Of a DNA stretch of 26,455 nucleotides, positions 1 through 7,171 are shown piece by piece. The stretch covers positions 1 through 26,455 of the forward strand of contig JAEWNM010000019.1 of assembly GCA_023392755.1 (NCBI GenBank), written 5' to 3'. The translations under genes and the position numbers were made by a program. The notes under the pieces were generated by a model. That model saw nothing but the letters and a program-made list of their open reading frames with translations, was not told the origin of the DNA and made no database searches. Numbering within the stretch: position 1 is the stretch's first letter; every line of letters begins with the position of its first letter. The stretch comes from Bacillota bacterium. Lineage in GTDB: Bacteria; Bacillota; Clostridia; Christensenellales; Aristaeellaceae.

Positions 1-897
1 CATGGTCCGTCCCTTGATCATGAAATCCTCCACCTCCGCCGCGTCGCCCACGGCGTAGATGTCGGGATCGCTTGTGCGCATAAAGGCGTCCGTCACAATG
101 CCCCCGGCGCCGCTTACCGTAAGCCCGGCTTCTTTGGCCAAGGCGCTGTTGGGCTTTACGCCGATGGATAGGATCACAAGATCGGCCGATAGCTCCCTGC
201 CGCTTTTCAGCTTTACGGTGACCTGGCTGCCCGTGTCGGCAAAGGCGGCGACGCCGTCCAAAAGGTACAGCTTCACGCCGTTTTGTTCAAGGTGCTCGTG
301 AATGAGCTGTGCCATTTCATAATCCAGGGGGGCCATCACCTGGTCCAGCATTTCGGCAACAGACACGCTAAGCCCCGCCCGCTGAAGGTTTTCCGCCATT
401 TCCAGGCCGATAAAGCCGCCGCCCACCACCACGGCGGATTTTGCGCCGCTCTCTTTGATAAAGCCGCGTATGCGGTCTGTGTCATTTACCGTCCACAGCG
501 TCATGACCCGCGGCGATTCCCGGCCGGGAATGGGGGGCATAACCGGCGAGGAACCGGTGGCGATGACAAGCGTATCGTAAGCTTCCGAATACGTGACGCC
601 GTTTGCCAGATTTTTGACGGTAACAGCCTTTTTTTGCCGGTCAATGGCAATCACCTCGCTGCGTGTGCGTACATCCATTCGGAACTTCGCTTTCATGCCC
701 TCCGGCGTCTGCAACAAAAGCGCGTCCCTGGATTTGATCACATCGCCCACGTGGTAGGGCAGCCCGCAGTTGGCGTAGGAAATGTACTCCCCCCGCTCAA
801 AAAGTATGATCTCCGCCGCTTCATCAAGCCGCCTCAGCCTGGCCGCCGTGCTGGCCCCGCCGGCTACGCCGCCTATGATAACCACCTTTTTCCCCAT
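1..897 (-). CDS. CoA-disulfide reductase / NADH oxidase-type FAD flavoenzyme (partial, C-terminus off the window)
   Basis: The frame opens at ATG 897 and is still open at base 1, giving 299 residues; family members have about 440 residues, or about 550 with a C-terminal rhodanese domain that cannot be checked here. An AGAAGGTG ribosome-binding site lies just upstream. Visible: an N-terminal FAD-binding Rossmann motif (IIGGVAGGAS, residues 7-16), a single redox cysteine in SYANCGLPYHVG (Cys44) in the position typical of CoA-disulfide reductases and NADH oxidases, the ATGSSP motif near 113-118, the NAD(P)H-binding motif VVVGGGFIGLEMAE near 156-169, and the second FAD motif YAVGDAAEV near the visible end. 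Members reduce CoA disulfide, polysulfide or oxygen with NAD(P)H. The one-cysteine active site supports this group over glutathione-reductase-like enzymes with a CxxxxC pair. The exact substrate cannot be told. It probably serves thiol or oxygen homeostasis in the cytoplasm. Confidence 0.88.
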   Translation of the reverse strand, partial: MGKKVVIIGGVAGGASTAARLRRLDEAAEIILFERGEYISYANCGLPYHVGDVIKSRDALLLQTPEGMKAKFRMDVRTRSEVIAIDRQKKAVTVKNLANGVTYSEAYDTLVIATGSSPVMPPIPGRESPRVMTLWTVNDTDRIRGFIKESGAKSAVVVGGGFIGLEMAENLQRAGLSVSVAEMLDQVMAPLDYEMAQLIHEHLEQNGVKLYLLDGVAAFADTGSQVTVKLKSGRELSADLVILSIGVKPNSALAKEAGLTVSGAGGIVTDAFMRTSDPDIYAVGDAAEVEDFMIKGRTM

Positions 898-956
898 AAC
901 AGCACCTTCTTAATTGTTTATGATTTCACAAACATCGGCCCTAAGGAACCATTGTC

Positions 957-997
957 AGTATACCCGCAAAAGCGGCATTTTCCGGTGACTTTGTCAC
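957..997 (-). promoter_or_regulatory. Candidate promoter with palindromic operator for the flavoenzyme gene
   Basis: On the minus strand a TATACT -10 hexamer (957-962) lies about 60 bases before the start codon. No good -35 is present at the right distance (about 980-985 reads CCGGAA). Instead a perfect 13-base palindrome, GTGAC-TTT-GTCAC (985-997), abuts the missing -35. That arrangement fits a promoter needing an activator, or a repressor operator. The half-site resembles CRP/FNR-family sites (TGTGA..TCACA), but the spacer is shorter, so the binding protein is unknown. Confidence 0.4.
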
Positions 998-1015
998 ATA
1001 CAAAACGCACCGGTT

Positions 1016-1058
1016 GAAATACAAACGCAAACGGCGGCACCAAAAACGGTAGCCGCCG
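1016..1058 (-). terminator. Probable terminator after the ABC permease gene
   Basis: The arms CGGCGGC and GCCGCCG (1032-1038 / 1052-1058), extended by ACC/GGT with one bulge, form a GC-rich hairpin with a six-base loop. On the minus strand it is followed by a T-rich but interrupted tract (1016-1031). It sits 35 bases after the permease stop and before the flavoenzyme promoter. Confidence 0.45.
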
Positions 1059-1093
1059 CGATTTCCTGTGCGTTTCGCGCATTTTCAAAAAAA

Positions 1094-1867
1094 TTACCGC
1101 TCGTTCCACTCCATGCGCCCAAGGCGAAGAAGCGTTGCCGCAAGCAGGACCAGGATAATTAAAAGGGTCATAAGCAGTGTTCTCAAAAGCGTTGGGGATG
1201 TGGAAGCCGTAAGCAGCATCGCCTCATCCAGCAGGCCGGACGGAAGGTAGGAGGATATGTGGAGCACGCTGCCCAGCAGGCCGGACGCGTAGACTGTCAA
1301 AAGCGCCATGAACCCTGCGGCCATGGGTTTTTTGAACAGCGCACCCCACCATACAAGGCAGGACAATAGGAACACCATATACACCCCCTGCAAAAGCCCG
1401 CTCCGCAGGATGGGGAGAAGGCCAGCTTCAAAGGAAAAAAGCAGCCCGGAGTACAGATAATTGACGGTGAGGGCGGCTGTCGGCACGATAACCAGCGCCG
1501 CGCCGAATACAAGCATCTTTGCGGCGATGATATGCACAAACCGCGTGCCGGAGCACAGGGGCAGCACCAGCGTATTTTCCCTGATTTCTTGGGCCATAAG
1601 CCCGCAAAGCGTGAAGGCTACCATCACCGATCCTATCTCATACATATCACCCATGTAGCTTTGTATGCTGCTAAGCTGCGTCATCATAAACATCTGTTCC
1701 ATCATTTCGGGCGATATGCCCGGCATCTGGCTTTTGATAACGCCGGGTAAAACCAGCTTCATCATCACCGGTGTCAGCATTGCAAAAAACAAGAATCCCG
1801 CCGCCAGTATCAGAAATCTGGCGGTTCGAAGGCCAAAGCGCCATTCCTTTTGCAGTTCAAGCATCAT
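1094..1867 (-). CDS. ABC-2 type transporter permease (YxlG-like)
   Basis: 257-residue integral membrane protein with about six hydrophobic segments: near residues 17-40, a pair around 80-105 and 115-140, then about 145-170, 180-205 and 230-250. This is the usual fold of a half-size ABC-2 permease. The start overlaps the ATPase stop by 11 bases and is served by GGAGG nine bases upstream; a second ATG follows directly, so the protein could begin one residue later. It is the last gene of a PLDc_N protein - ATPase - permease cassette, the same order as Bacillus subtilis yxlE-yxlF-yxlG. Such cassettes export peptides or lipids, or confer resistance to membrane-active compounds; the substrate here is unknown. 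The protein should dimerise and pair with the upstream ATPase. Confidence 0.82.
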   Translation of the reverse strand: MMLELQKEWRFGLRTARFLILAAGFLFFAMLTPVMMKLVLPGVIKSQMPGISPEMMEQMFMMTQLSSIQSYMGDMYEIGSVMVAFTLCGLMAQEIRENTLVLPLCSGTRFVHIIAAKMLVFGAALVIVPTAALTVNYLYSGLLFSFEAGLLPILRSGLLQGVYMVFLLSCLVWWGALFKKPMAAGFMALLTVYASGLLGSVLHISSYLPSGLLDEAMLLTASTSPTLLRTLLMTLLIILVLLAATLLRLGRMEWNER

Positions 1868-2780
1868 GACCGTTCACCTCCTTCATGAAAATATCCTCCA
1901 GCGCGGGCCTGCGCAGCGCAAACGACCTGACAGGGATATCACCGTCCGCCAAAAAGCTCATTAGCGTCCGTGATACCGCATCCGCTTTTATTGTGGAAAC
2001 TGAAAGTACACCCTCTTTGAATTGAACGTCCGTCACGTCGGGAAGCAGGCGCAGCCTTTGCATTTCCTCGCCGCCAAGGGGGGAGAAAAGCTCAATATCG
2101 AAGACGGGCAGAATATGGTCCCGCAGTATATGGGCCAGGGGCTTCTCCATTACCATCTTGCCGGAGGCGATAATGCCTACCGTATCGCACACCCGTTCCA
2201 CATCGCTCAGGATGTGAGTGGAGAAAAACACGGTTTTGCCCATCTGCTTCACTTCTCGCATCAGGCGCAGCACATCACTGCGGCCCTCAGGGTCCAGCGC
2301 GGAGGAAGGCTCGTCCAGTATCAGCAGGGCTGGGTTGTGAATCATGGCCGCGGCAATGCCCAGACGCTGCCGCATACCCCTGGAGAAGCCTCCCACCCGG
2401 CGGCCTGCCGCGTCCGCAAGGCCTACCCAATGAAGCATCTCGCCCACGCGCTCCCTTGCCGCGACGCGGGGTCCGCCGCTATTGCATAGGTATGCAAGCA
2501 TTTCCCGTGCGGTCATCCAGGGATAGAATTTCGGGTCCTCGGGCAGGTATCCGATATCCAGATCGCTGGGGTAACGGGCTTTTGTTACATTCTTCCCCCC
2601 AACCGTGCACTCCCCGGCGCTTGGGCGGGAAAGACCCGCCAGTATGTTCATGGTTGTGGATTTTCCCGCGCCGTTCTGGCCTATAAAGCCGTAGATTTCG
2701 CCCTTTTGCACATTCAGGTCAATGCCCTTCAAAGCGTGAAAGGCATGAAATTGCTTATGCAGGTTTTTGACAGTAATCAT
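1857..2780 (-). CDS. ABC transporter ATP-binding protein (YxlF-like)
   Basis: 307 residues, a complete nucleotide-binding domain. Visible motifs: Walker A GQNGAGKST (34-42), a Q-loop region written GYLPED (77-82) with Glu in place of Gln as in many drug- and peptide-export ATPases, signature FSRGMRQR (132-139), Walker B LLILDEP (152-158) and H-loop His189. About 90 C-terminal residues follow, as in Bcr/Nod-type ATPases. I chose ATG 2780 because it has a GAAGG site and makes an ATGA overlap with the preceding small gene; the longer open frame to 2864 adds residues that do not fit the family and lie over that gene. It powers the permease encoded at 1094-1867. Substrate unknown; export rather than import is inferred from the family and from the lack of a binding protein in the cassette. 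Confidence 0.9.
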   Translation of the reverse strand: MITVKNLHKQFHAFHALKGIDLNVQKGEIYGFIGQNGAGKSTTMNILAGLSRPSAGECTVGGKNVTKARYPSDLDIGYLPEDPKFYPWMTAREMLAYLCNSGGPRVAARERVGEMLHWVGLADAAGRRVGGFSRGMRQRLGIAAAMIHNPALLILDEPSSALDPEGRSDVLRLMREVKQMGKTVFFSTHILSDVERVCDTVGIIASGKMVMEKPLAHILRDHILPVFDIELFSPLGGEEMQRLRLLPDVTDVQFKEGVLSVSTIKADAVSRTLMSFLADGDIPVRSFALRRPALEDIFMKEVNGHDA

Positions 2781-2989
2781 TCGCCGGCCTTCTTTCTGCC
2801 CACGACCAGAAAAATCATCGGACCCAGCAGATTGATAAACAGGCATATGGCAAGCCACAGCCATTTGCTCAGGTTTTGTACGCCCTCCCTGAAAATTTTC
2901 ACCGCGCAGTAAATGAAAAGCCCCAGTTGTATGAAGATGAGTGGCAGCAACATTAAAAGAAGTTCTGTGGAAAATTCAAACCCTGTCAT
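2777..2989 (-). CDS. Small PLDc_N-domain membrane protein (YxlE-like)
   Basis: 70 residues with two transmembrane helices (about 10-30 and 43-63) ending in the basic tail GRKKAGE. The pattern of a first helix, a short loop with W-L-W, then LLGPMIFLVVGRK is typical of the stand-alone PLDc_N (cardiolipin-synthase N-terminal) domain. It has a strong AAGGAGG site and overlaps the ATPase start as ATGA, so the two are translationally coupled. In B. subtilis the equivalent small protein YxlE sits in the sigY operon and dampens SigY activity; whether this copy has a regulatory or a transport-accessory role cannot be told. No sigma-factor gene is adjacent. A two-component system lies directly upstream and may control the cassette. 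Confidence 0.78.
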   Translation of the reverse strand: MTGFEFSTELLLMLLPLIFIQLGLFIYCAVKIFREGVQNLSKWLWLAICLFINLLGPMIFLVVGRKKAGE

Positions 2990-3018
2990 GGTTCATGCCT
3001 CCTTTTCGGTACGGCATG

Positions 3019-3048
3019 ATAATAGCAGTACAGTCGGTACTATGATAA
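3019..3048 (-). promoter_or_regulatory. Promoter of the ABC cassette with palindrome between -35 and -10
   Basis: On the minus strand TTATCA (3043-3048), an 18-base spacer and TATTAT (3019-3024) precede the 2989 start by about 30 bases. The spacer holds the inverted repeat AGTAC-N5-GTACT (3027-3041). A site wedged between -35 and -10 suits a repressor such as a YtrA-like GntR protein, or a MerR-type activator. The neighbouring NarL-type regulator (3148-3783) is another candidate. Confidence 0.55.
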
Positions 3049-3089
3049 GTGCCCGGAGTAATGGCTTGAGTCATATTGGGAGGGCAAAC

Positions 3090-3117
3090 AAAAAAGGCGT
3101 TTGATCCGCCCTTTTTT
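3090..3117 (-). terminator. Terminator after the response regulator gene
   Basis: AAAAAAGGCG (3090-3099) pairs with CGCC plus a T-run (about 3107-3117), with one bulged base, around a short loop. On the minus strand it reads as a hairpin ending in TTTTTT, about 30 bases past the regulator stop. It is A/T-flanked on both sides and may work in both directions. It separates the two-component genes from the ABC cassette. Confidence 0.75.
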
Positions 3118-3147
3118 CGTACCGGTGCCGCTTGAACATCATCAGCG

Positions 3148-3783
3148 CTAAAACCCCATCTGCCTGAACGCGATGACCGCGTTGGCCCGGTCGTTTACGT
3201 TGAGCTTCATGTAAATCTGGCTGATGTAGTTTTTAACCGTGCCCACGGTCAGGTACAGCGCTTTGGCGATTTCGCCGTTGTTTTTGCCCTGCGCCATCAA
3301 GCGTATAATCTCCGTTTCCCGCTGGGTAAAATCCTCCGCCGAAGCGGACGGTGCGCCGTTTGACGACAGGCGGGCGGTAATCTTCGCCGCGATCCGCCCC
3401 GGCAGTATAATGCTTCCACACATCCCGTCCCGTATAGCCTCTACCAGCTTTTCGCTGCCAATATCCTTGAGCAGGTAGCCCGACGCGCCGTAGGTCATAG
3501 CGCGGATCACGTACTCGTCGTCGTCAAACGTGGTCAGAACAATAACGATTGTGTTTGGAAAATCGCGTTTGATCAGCCGCGTGGCCTCCACGCCGTCCGT
3601 ATGCGGCATGCGTATATCCATCAAAACCACATCGGGCGCAAGCGCCTTTGTCAGTTCATAAGCCTCCGCGCCGTTGCCTGCCTCGCCCACAACACACAAG
3701 CCCTCCCGGGCCTCAAGAAGTGATTTCAATCCTTCTCGTATGATGGTCTGGTCATCCGCCAGCAGAATGCGGATTGTGTTCAT
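3148..3783 (-). CDS. NarL/FixJ-family response regulator (LiaR/DegU-like)
   Basis: 211 residues. The receiver domain (1-120) has the acidic pair Asp10-Asp11, the phosphoacceptor Asp56 in LMDIRMP, Thr84/85 and Lys106 in LLKDI. A LuxR-type helix-turn-helix (about 151-211) includes the recognition region LTVGTVKNYISQIYMKL. The start overlaps the kinase stop by four bases (ATGA), so the two are coupled. The length and domain order are normal for the family. It should bind DNA as a phosphorylated dimer; the ABC cassette 159 bases downstream is the most likely target because such pairs commonly sit beside the transporter they control, but this is inference. Confidence 0.93.
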   Translation of the reverse strand: MNTIRILLADDQTIIREGLKSLLEAREGLCVVGEAGNGAEAYELTKALAPDVVLMDIRMPHTDGVEATRLIKRDFPNTIVIVLTTFDDDEYVIRAMTYGASGYLLKDIGSEKLVEAIRDGMCGSIILPGRIAAKITARLSSNGAPSASAEDFTQRETEIIRLMAQGKNNGEIAKALYLTVGTVKNYISQIYMKLNVNDRANAVIAFRQMGF

Positions 3784-5156
3784 TCGCCGTGCCCTCCCGT
3801 CTTTTTGCCCACCGGAAGGAGGATGCCAACAGTGAAGCCTTCGCCCCGGGCACTTTCTGCCCGCAGGCTGCCGCCGATGCTTTTCACCCGCGCGGACATG
3901 GTCTCAAGCCCGAAGTCGAAGGACAGTTCATCTGTGCCCGTGCCGTTGTCGGTAAACGTCATACAAACGGTATCTTTGTATTCCTGCAGGAGCAAGTCCG
4001 CCTTTGAGCTCCCGCCGTGCTTTACGCTGTTGGTTATGCATTCTTTCACGGCGCTCAGCAGCACACTTTGCTGGATGGGCAAGAGCACTGTATTCAATTC
4101 GGCTGCAGCGGTTACTTCAAGGCCCATATTGCGCCGGCTGTCCTCCAAAAGCCGGTACAATTCCGGCAGGAACGCTTTTTCGCCCCCCGCTTTTATGGTT
4201 TTTACCGATTGGCGTATGCCCTGAAGCCCTTTTTGCACCTGTACCTTGGCCAGGGCAAACTTTTCCCTGGCCGCCGCAATATCCTTGTCAAGCAGCGCCT
4301 CGCCTGCCTCAATGATGATGACCGCGCTGGTCAGGGTATGGCCTACCGTATCGTGGATTTCCCCCGTGATGCGGCTGCGCTCGGACAGGGCCGCCATCTC
4401 CTCCAGCATAAGCGACTGCTCCTTCAGCCTCTTGTTGGCCAGCAGCTGCTTTTTGAGCATGTAAAACGACATGAACACCAGCACGAATACCAGCATGTTT
4501 ACGTAGATGTGGCTGATGGCCTCATCGGGCGTTATAAGGGGACTGGATATGACGGCTTTTATGATTTGCTGGGCCAGGTACAGCACAAAGGCCGCAGCCG
4601 TATAATTTCTTGCAAGCCGCGGCGGATAGCCGTTGATGATGGATGCTACAACAGCCAGCACCAGAAACTGGCTGCTCTGCGTTTTATCCAGGTAGTCCAC
4701 CGCCATGGCCAGAACGGTCTGGGCGGCAGGCAGAAAATAGTATAGGGCCTTTTGACGCCTGCTCACCAATAGCCCCTGCACAATCATGCATACAAAACAG
4801 GCCGCCAGTAGCCACCTGAGCATGGTATTTTGCCCTGTGCCTGTGCCGGAGGCCAGTATGCGCAGCGAAAACAGCTCATATGCCATCACAAGCAGCACAA
4901 AAACTCCATTGCGGATGTGGTTGTCGCCTTCCAGGCCATCCATATCGTCAGGCAGGTCCGTCTCTCTCTTTCGGGACAGGAACAGGTATGCTGCCGCGGC
5001 GGGTATATTAAGCAGCGCGATGGACAAGATGTACAGCACCCTGGCGCGCTTTGACAGAGCGCCGTTACGCCAGCAGTGGCGTATGAAATAGGCCTGTATC
5101 AGCACCTGCATGACAAGGGCCGGTGTCATAAGGGGCAGGATGTCATAAACGCTCAT
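3780..5156 (-). CDS. Membrane sensor histidine kinase, HisKA_3 type (DesK/LiaS-like)
   Basis: 458 residues. The N-terminal half (about 8-235) is hydrophobic, with six to eight predicted transmembrane segments and no large extracellular domain, so it probably senses the membrane itself or a partner protein. A short coiled linker (235-258) leads to the HisKA_3 motif ERSRITGEIHDTVGH with phosphoacceptor His268, then a HATPase domain with ECITNSVKHGG (372-382) and TDNGTG (402-407). The residue set is complete. ATG 5156 is preceded by GGAGGGAAT. It pairs with the overlapping regulator at 3148-3783. The reductase gene upstream ends 57 bases away with no terminator between, so read-through from it is likely. 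Confidence 0.92.
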   Translation of the reverse strand: MSVYDILPLMTPALVMQVLIQAYFIRHCWRNGALSKRARVLYILSIALLNIPAAAAYLFLSRKRETDLPDDMDGLEGDNHIRNGVFVLLVMAYELFSLRILASGTGTGQNTMLRWLLAACFVCMIVQGLLVSRRQKALYYFLPAAQTVLAMAVDYLDKTQSSQFLVLAVVASIINGYPPRLARNYTAAAFVLYLAQQIIKAVISSPLITPDEAISHIYVNMLVFVLVFMSFYMLKKQLLANKRLKEQSLMLEEMAALSERSRITGEIHDTVGHTLTSAVIIIEAGEALLDKDIAAAREKFALAKVQVQKGLQGIRQSVKTIKAGGEKAFLPELYRLLEDSRRNMGLEVTAAAELNTVLLPIQQSVLLSAVKECITNSVKHGGSSKADLLLQEYKDTVCMTFTDNGTGTDELSFDFGLETMSARVKSIGGSLRAESARGEGFTVGILLPVGKKTGGHGE

Positions 5157-5160
5157 ATTC

Positions 5161-5200
5161 CCTCCGGAACATGTCCTCCGTTAAGCTGTGCCGCCGGAGG
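5161..5200 (-). promoter_or_regulatory. Possible SD-sequestering hairpin before the kinase gene
   Basis: On the minus strand CCTCCGG (5194-5200) is perfectly complementary to the kinase gene's own ribosome-binding site CCGGAGG (5161-5167). Six bases of it can pair instead with a second copy, CGGAGG (5175-5180). The two pairings exclude each other, so kinase translation could be damped unless ribosomes finishing the upstream reductase open the structure. This rests on base pairing alone, without covariation support. Confidence 0.3.
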
Positions 5201-5213
5201 CATGCGTCGCTTG

Positions 5214-6086
5214 TTATACTTGATACCCATATTCCCGGAACGCCTTTTCGATGCCAGCTTCCGTGGCGGAAAAACGGATACCCAGAGCCGCGGCCTTTGC
5301 GCAATCCATGCGCAGGTCCGGGTATTTGCCAGCCTCTTCATTTTCGGGACGGAGAAGCTCGTCTATGCGGCTTTTCGCTCCCAGCAGGGTGAATACGGTC
5401 TGTGCCGCTTCATAGGTGCTTATATCAGAGCAGCTGCCAAAGTTGTACACACCGGAAGGGGCAGAAAGCAAGGCGGGTATATTACCAATCACCTCATGAA
5501 CATAGGTGATTCCCCGCCCGCTGCGGCTTGCAAGGGTGAGGGGCGTGTTTGCGTACAAAGCCTGCTGGCACATGGTGATCAGGTTCTGGCTGGTGTACAG
5601 ACCGCGCACGGGAAAATCATACGTCCAGGTCAGGCGGATGGCTGCATAATCGTCCGTTTCCAGGGCAATTCGTTCCTCCGCCTCCTTTTTGTGCTTACCG
5701 TATACGTTAACAGGGTCAAGGACGAATATCTCCTTATGAGGGCCCATGATTTTCGCGCCGTTGTACACCTGGTCGGTGCTGAAATGGATCAATTTGGCCC
5801 CGACAGCCTTGCACGCCTTGGCCAGGTTTTCCGGTCCCAATACGTTCACACGGTAAGAAAGCGCCGGGTCCTTTTCGCATTCGTCCATTTTGGAGATGGC
5901 CGCGCTGTGGATCACCACCCGGGGCTTTGTTTCCAGCATATGGCGGAAGCATGCGTCCCGGTTCGTAATGTCCAGGGCGCGGCGGTCAAAACCCAGTACC
6001 GTTTCCTTTTCTTTCAGGTACTGATAAAGCCGGGAAGCGCAAAAGCCATTGACGCCGGTCATCAGGACAGGTTTTTTGGGGGACAT
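5214..6086 (-). CDS. RmlD-like NAD(P)-dependent sugar reductase / epimerase (SDR family)
   Basis: 290 residues from ATG 6086, chosen because AAAAAAGGAGC lies eight bases upstream; the open frame extends to 6122 but those codons precede the site. The N-terminus has a nucleotide-binding loop MTGVNGFCASRL (9-20); the third glycine of the usual GxxGxxG is Ala here. The remainder matches extended SDR enzymes of the dTDP-4-dehydrorhamnose reductase group: CEKDPALSYRVNVLG (70-84), HFSTDQVYNG (101-110) and catalytic Y129xxxK133 in VYGKHKKEAEE. These enzymes reduce or epimerise nucleotide-linked or free sugars. No other dTDP-rhamnose gene (RmlA, B, C) is nearby, so a true rhamnose role is doubtful and a catabolic or surface-sugar role is possible. 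It lies 99 bases after the AraC gene and probably shares its transcript. Confidence 0.78.
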   Translation of the reverse strand: MSPKKPVLMTGVNGFCASRLYQYLKEKETVLGFDRRALDITNRDACFRHMLETKPRVVIHSAAISKMDECEKDPALSYRVNVLGPENLAKACKAVGAKLIHFSTDQVYNGAKIMGPHKEIFVLDPVNVYGKHKKEAEERIALETDDYAAIRLTWTYDFPVRGLYTSQNLITMCQQALYANTPLTLASRSGRGITYVHEVIGNIPALLSAPSGVYNFGSCSDISTYEAAQTVFTLLGAKSRIDELLRPENEEAGKYPDLRMDCAKAAALGIRFSATEAGIEKAFREYGYQV

Positions 6087-6185
6087 ATGCATTGCTCCTT
6101 TTTTGGTGTTGCTCATTTTCATGATGCGCTTATGCAGGATATAGAAGGAGCGCCTTACCCGTTCATGCCGTACTCCCTAGTGCCG

Positions 6186-7067
6186 CTATTGCGCCTTTGC
6201 AAACCAATTGCGGAACCGTTTGGGTGTCATACCCTGGTATTCCCTAAAGCGTTGTATAAAGTAGCTCGTTGTGGAAAACCCTGTCTCCATGGCGATGTCC
6301 GTAATGGATTGACTGGTTTCCGCCAGCAGCATGGCTGCCTTCTTCAGTCGGGTCAGCAACAGGTATTCCGCAAAGCCGCGGCCCAGGTAACGGGAAAAGA
6401 AGCGGGAGAAGGTCGCGTAGGGCATCTGACAGTGGCGGGCGGCGTCAGCCATGCCGATGGGCTGGGCATAGTTTTCATCCACAAATTCCAGGGCCCTGTT
6501 CAACGCGGACACAGCCGCTTCATCCGGCACAGCCTCCCGCCTGTTTTCATGCCAGCGGCGCAAAATCCATAAAAACAGCCGGCTGATGTTTGCGCGCAGC
6601 GCGATTTCATAGCCGAAATCCCGGCGCAAAAACTCGTCCACAATCTCTTGCAGCATGTCTCCCACAGAAGCGGCTTTCGTCTGTTCAGCAGAAAATACCT
6701 TTTGATGGGAGGTGCTGCCTTTGATATAGGGCATGAAATACTTCAGCTCAAATACCAGCTGCTCTGTGGAATACAGTACTTCCGGCACGAACTTGATCAC
6801 CAGGTACTGGTTCAGCTCCGGACCCTGGGCGCGGGTTCCGTGGATTTCCATGGGATCGATAAGCGCCATATCGCCGGGATACAGGTCATACGGCTTTTCA
6901 TTGAGCAGCAGCGTATACGCGCCGGTCTGGCAATACAGAATTTCGAAATATTCGTGGATGTGCGGCTCCACCACGGGCGCCCTGCCGTACGTTCTTTGCA
7001 CGCTGCAATCGTAGGTGTACAGTATGCTGCCCCGGGGCACCCGCTCTTCCCTGTAAAAATCACCCAT
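6186..7067 (-). CDS. AraC-family transcriptional regulator with cupin sensor domain
   Basis: 293 residues from ATG 7067. The N-terminal half is an AraC-type cupin: EPHIHEYFEILYC (34-46), then a PGDMALIDPMEIHG stretch. The C-terminus (about 190-290) holds two helix-turn-helix units ending in the family motif ITDIAMETGFSTTSYFIQRF and GMTPKRFR. The frame is open upstream to 7121, but the extra codons overlap a perfect TATAAT (7108-7113), so a transcript from that promoter cannot include them; ATG 7067 with GGCGGAG close before it fits better. It is divergent from the dehydrogenase operon at 7172-9993 and is the natural candidate regulator of it, with a sugar or sugar acid as the likely effector. 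Confidence 0.88.
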   Translation of the reverse strand: MGDFYREERVPRGSILYTYDCSVQRTYGRAPVVEPHIHEYFEILYCQTGAYTLLLNEKPYDLYPGDMALIDPMEIHGTRAQGPELNQYLVIKFVPEVLYSTEQLVFELKYFMPYIKGSTSHQKVFSAEQTKAASVGDMLQEIVDEFLRRDFGYEIALRANISRLFLWILRRWHENRREAVPDEAAVSALNRALEFVDENYAQPIGMADAARHCQMPYATFSRFFSRYLGRGFAEYLLLTRLKKAAMLLAETSQSITDIAMETGFSTTSYFIQRFREYQGMTPKRFRNWFAKAQ

Positions 7068-7107
7068 ATGCTCCGCCTGCAAAAAAATGATATTTTGTGT
7101 CAAAACC

Positions 7108-7140
7108 ATTATATCATCCAATTGGCGCGGATGCTATAAT
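7108..7140. promoter_or_regulatory. Divergent promoter pair inside an inverted repeat
   Basis: ATTATATCATCC (7108-7119) and GGATGCTATAAT (7129-7140) form an inverted repeat matching at 11 of 12 positions around a nine-base centre. Each arm contains an extended -10 element: TGATATAAT on the minus strand toward the AraC gene, and TGCTATAAT on the plus strand toward the dehydrogenase operon. Neither has a clear -35. One bound regulator could cover both promoters together. Confidence 0.65.
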
Positions 7141-7171
7141 TTCATCAAATGGTTCAAGGAGGAAATGAAAC

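Noticed and set aside
918..1109. Possible 63-codon gene on the minus strand between permease and flavoenzyme
   Set aside because: It runs through the terminator hairpin and the promoter palindrome, has no ribosome-binding site, and begins inside the permease gene.
5143..5172. Nine-codon leader peptide before the kinase
   Set aside because: As a stand-alone gene the spacing between CGGAGG and its ATG is only two bases. It is kept only as part of the hairpin observation.
5214..6086. Part of a dTDP-rhamnose synthesis cluster
   Set aside because: The protein is RmlD-like, but no RmlA, RmlB, RmlC or glycosyltransferase gene is present, so the pathway is not supported.
5076..6572. Open frame of 498 codons on the plus strand
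   Set aside because: It lies antisense to the kinase start, the RmlD-like reductase and the AraC gene. The translation is rich in His, Gly and Arg without any domain, and it has no ribosome-binding site. It is a shadow of GC-rich coding sequence.
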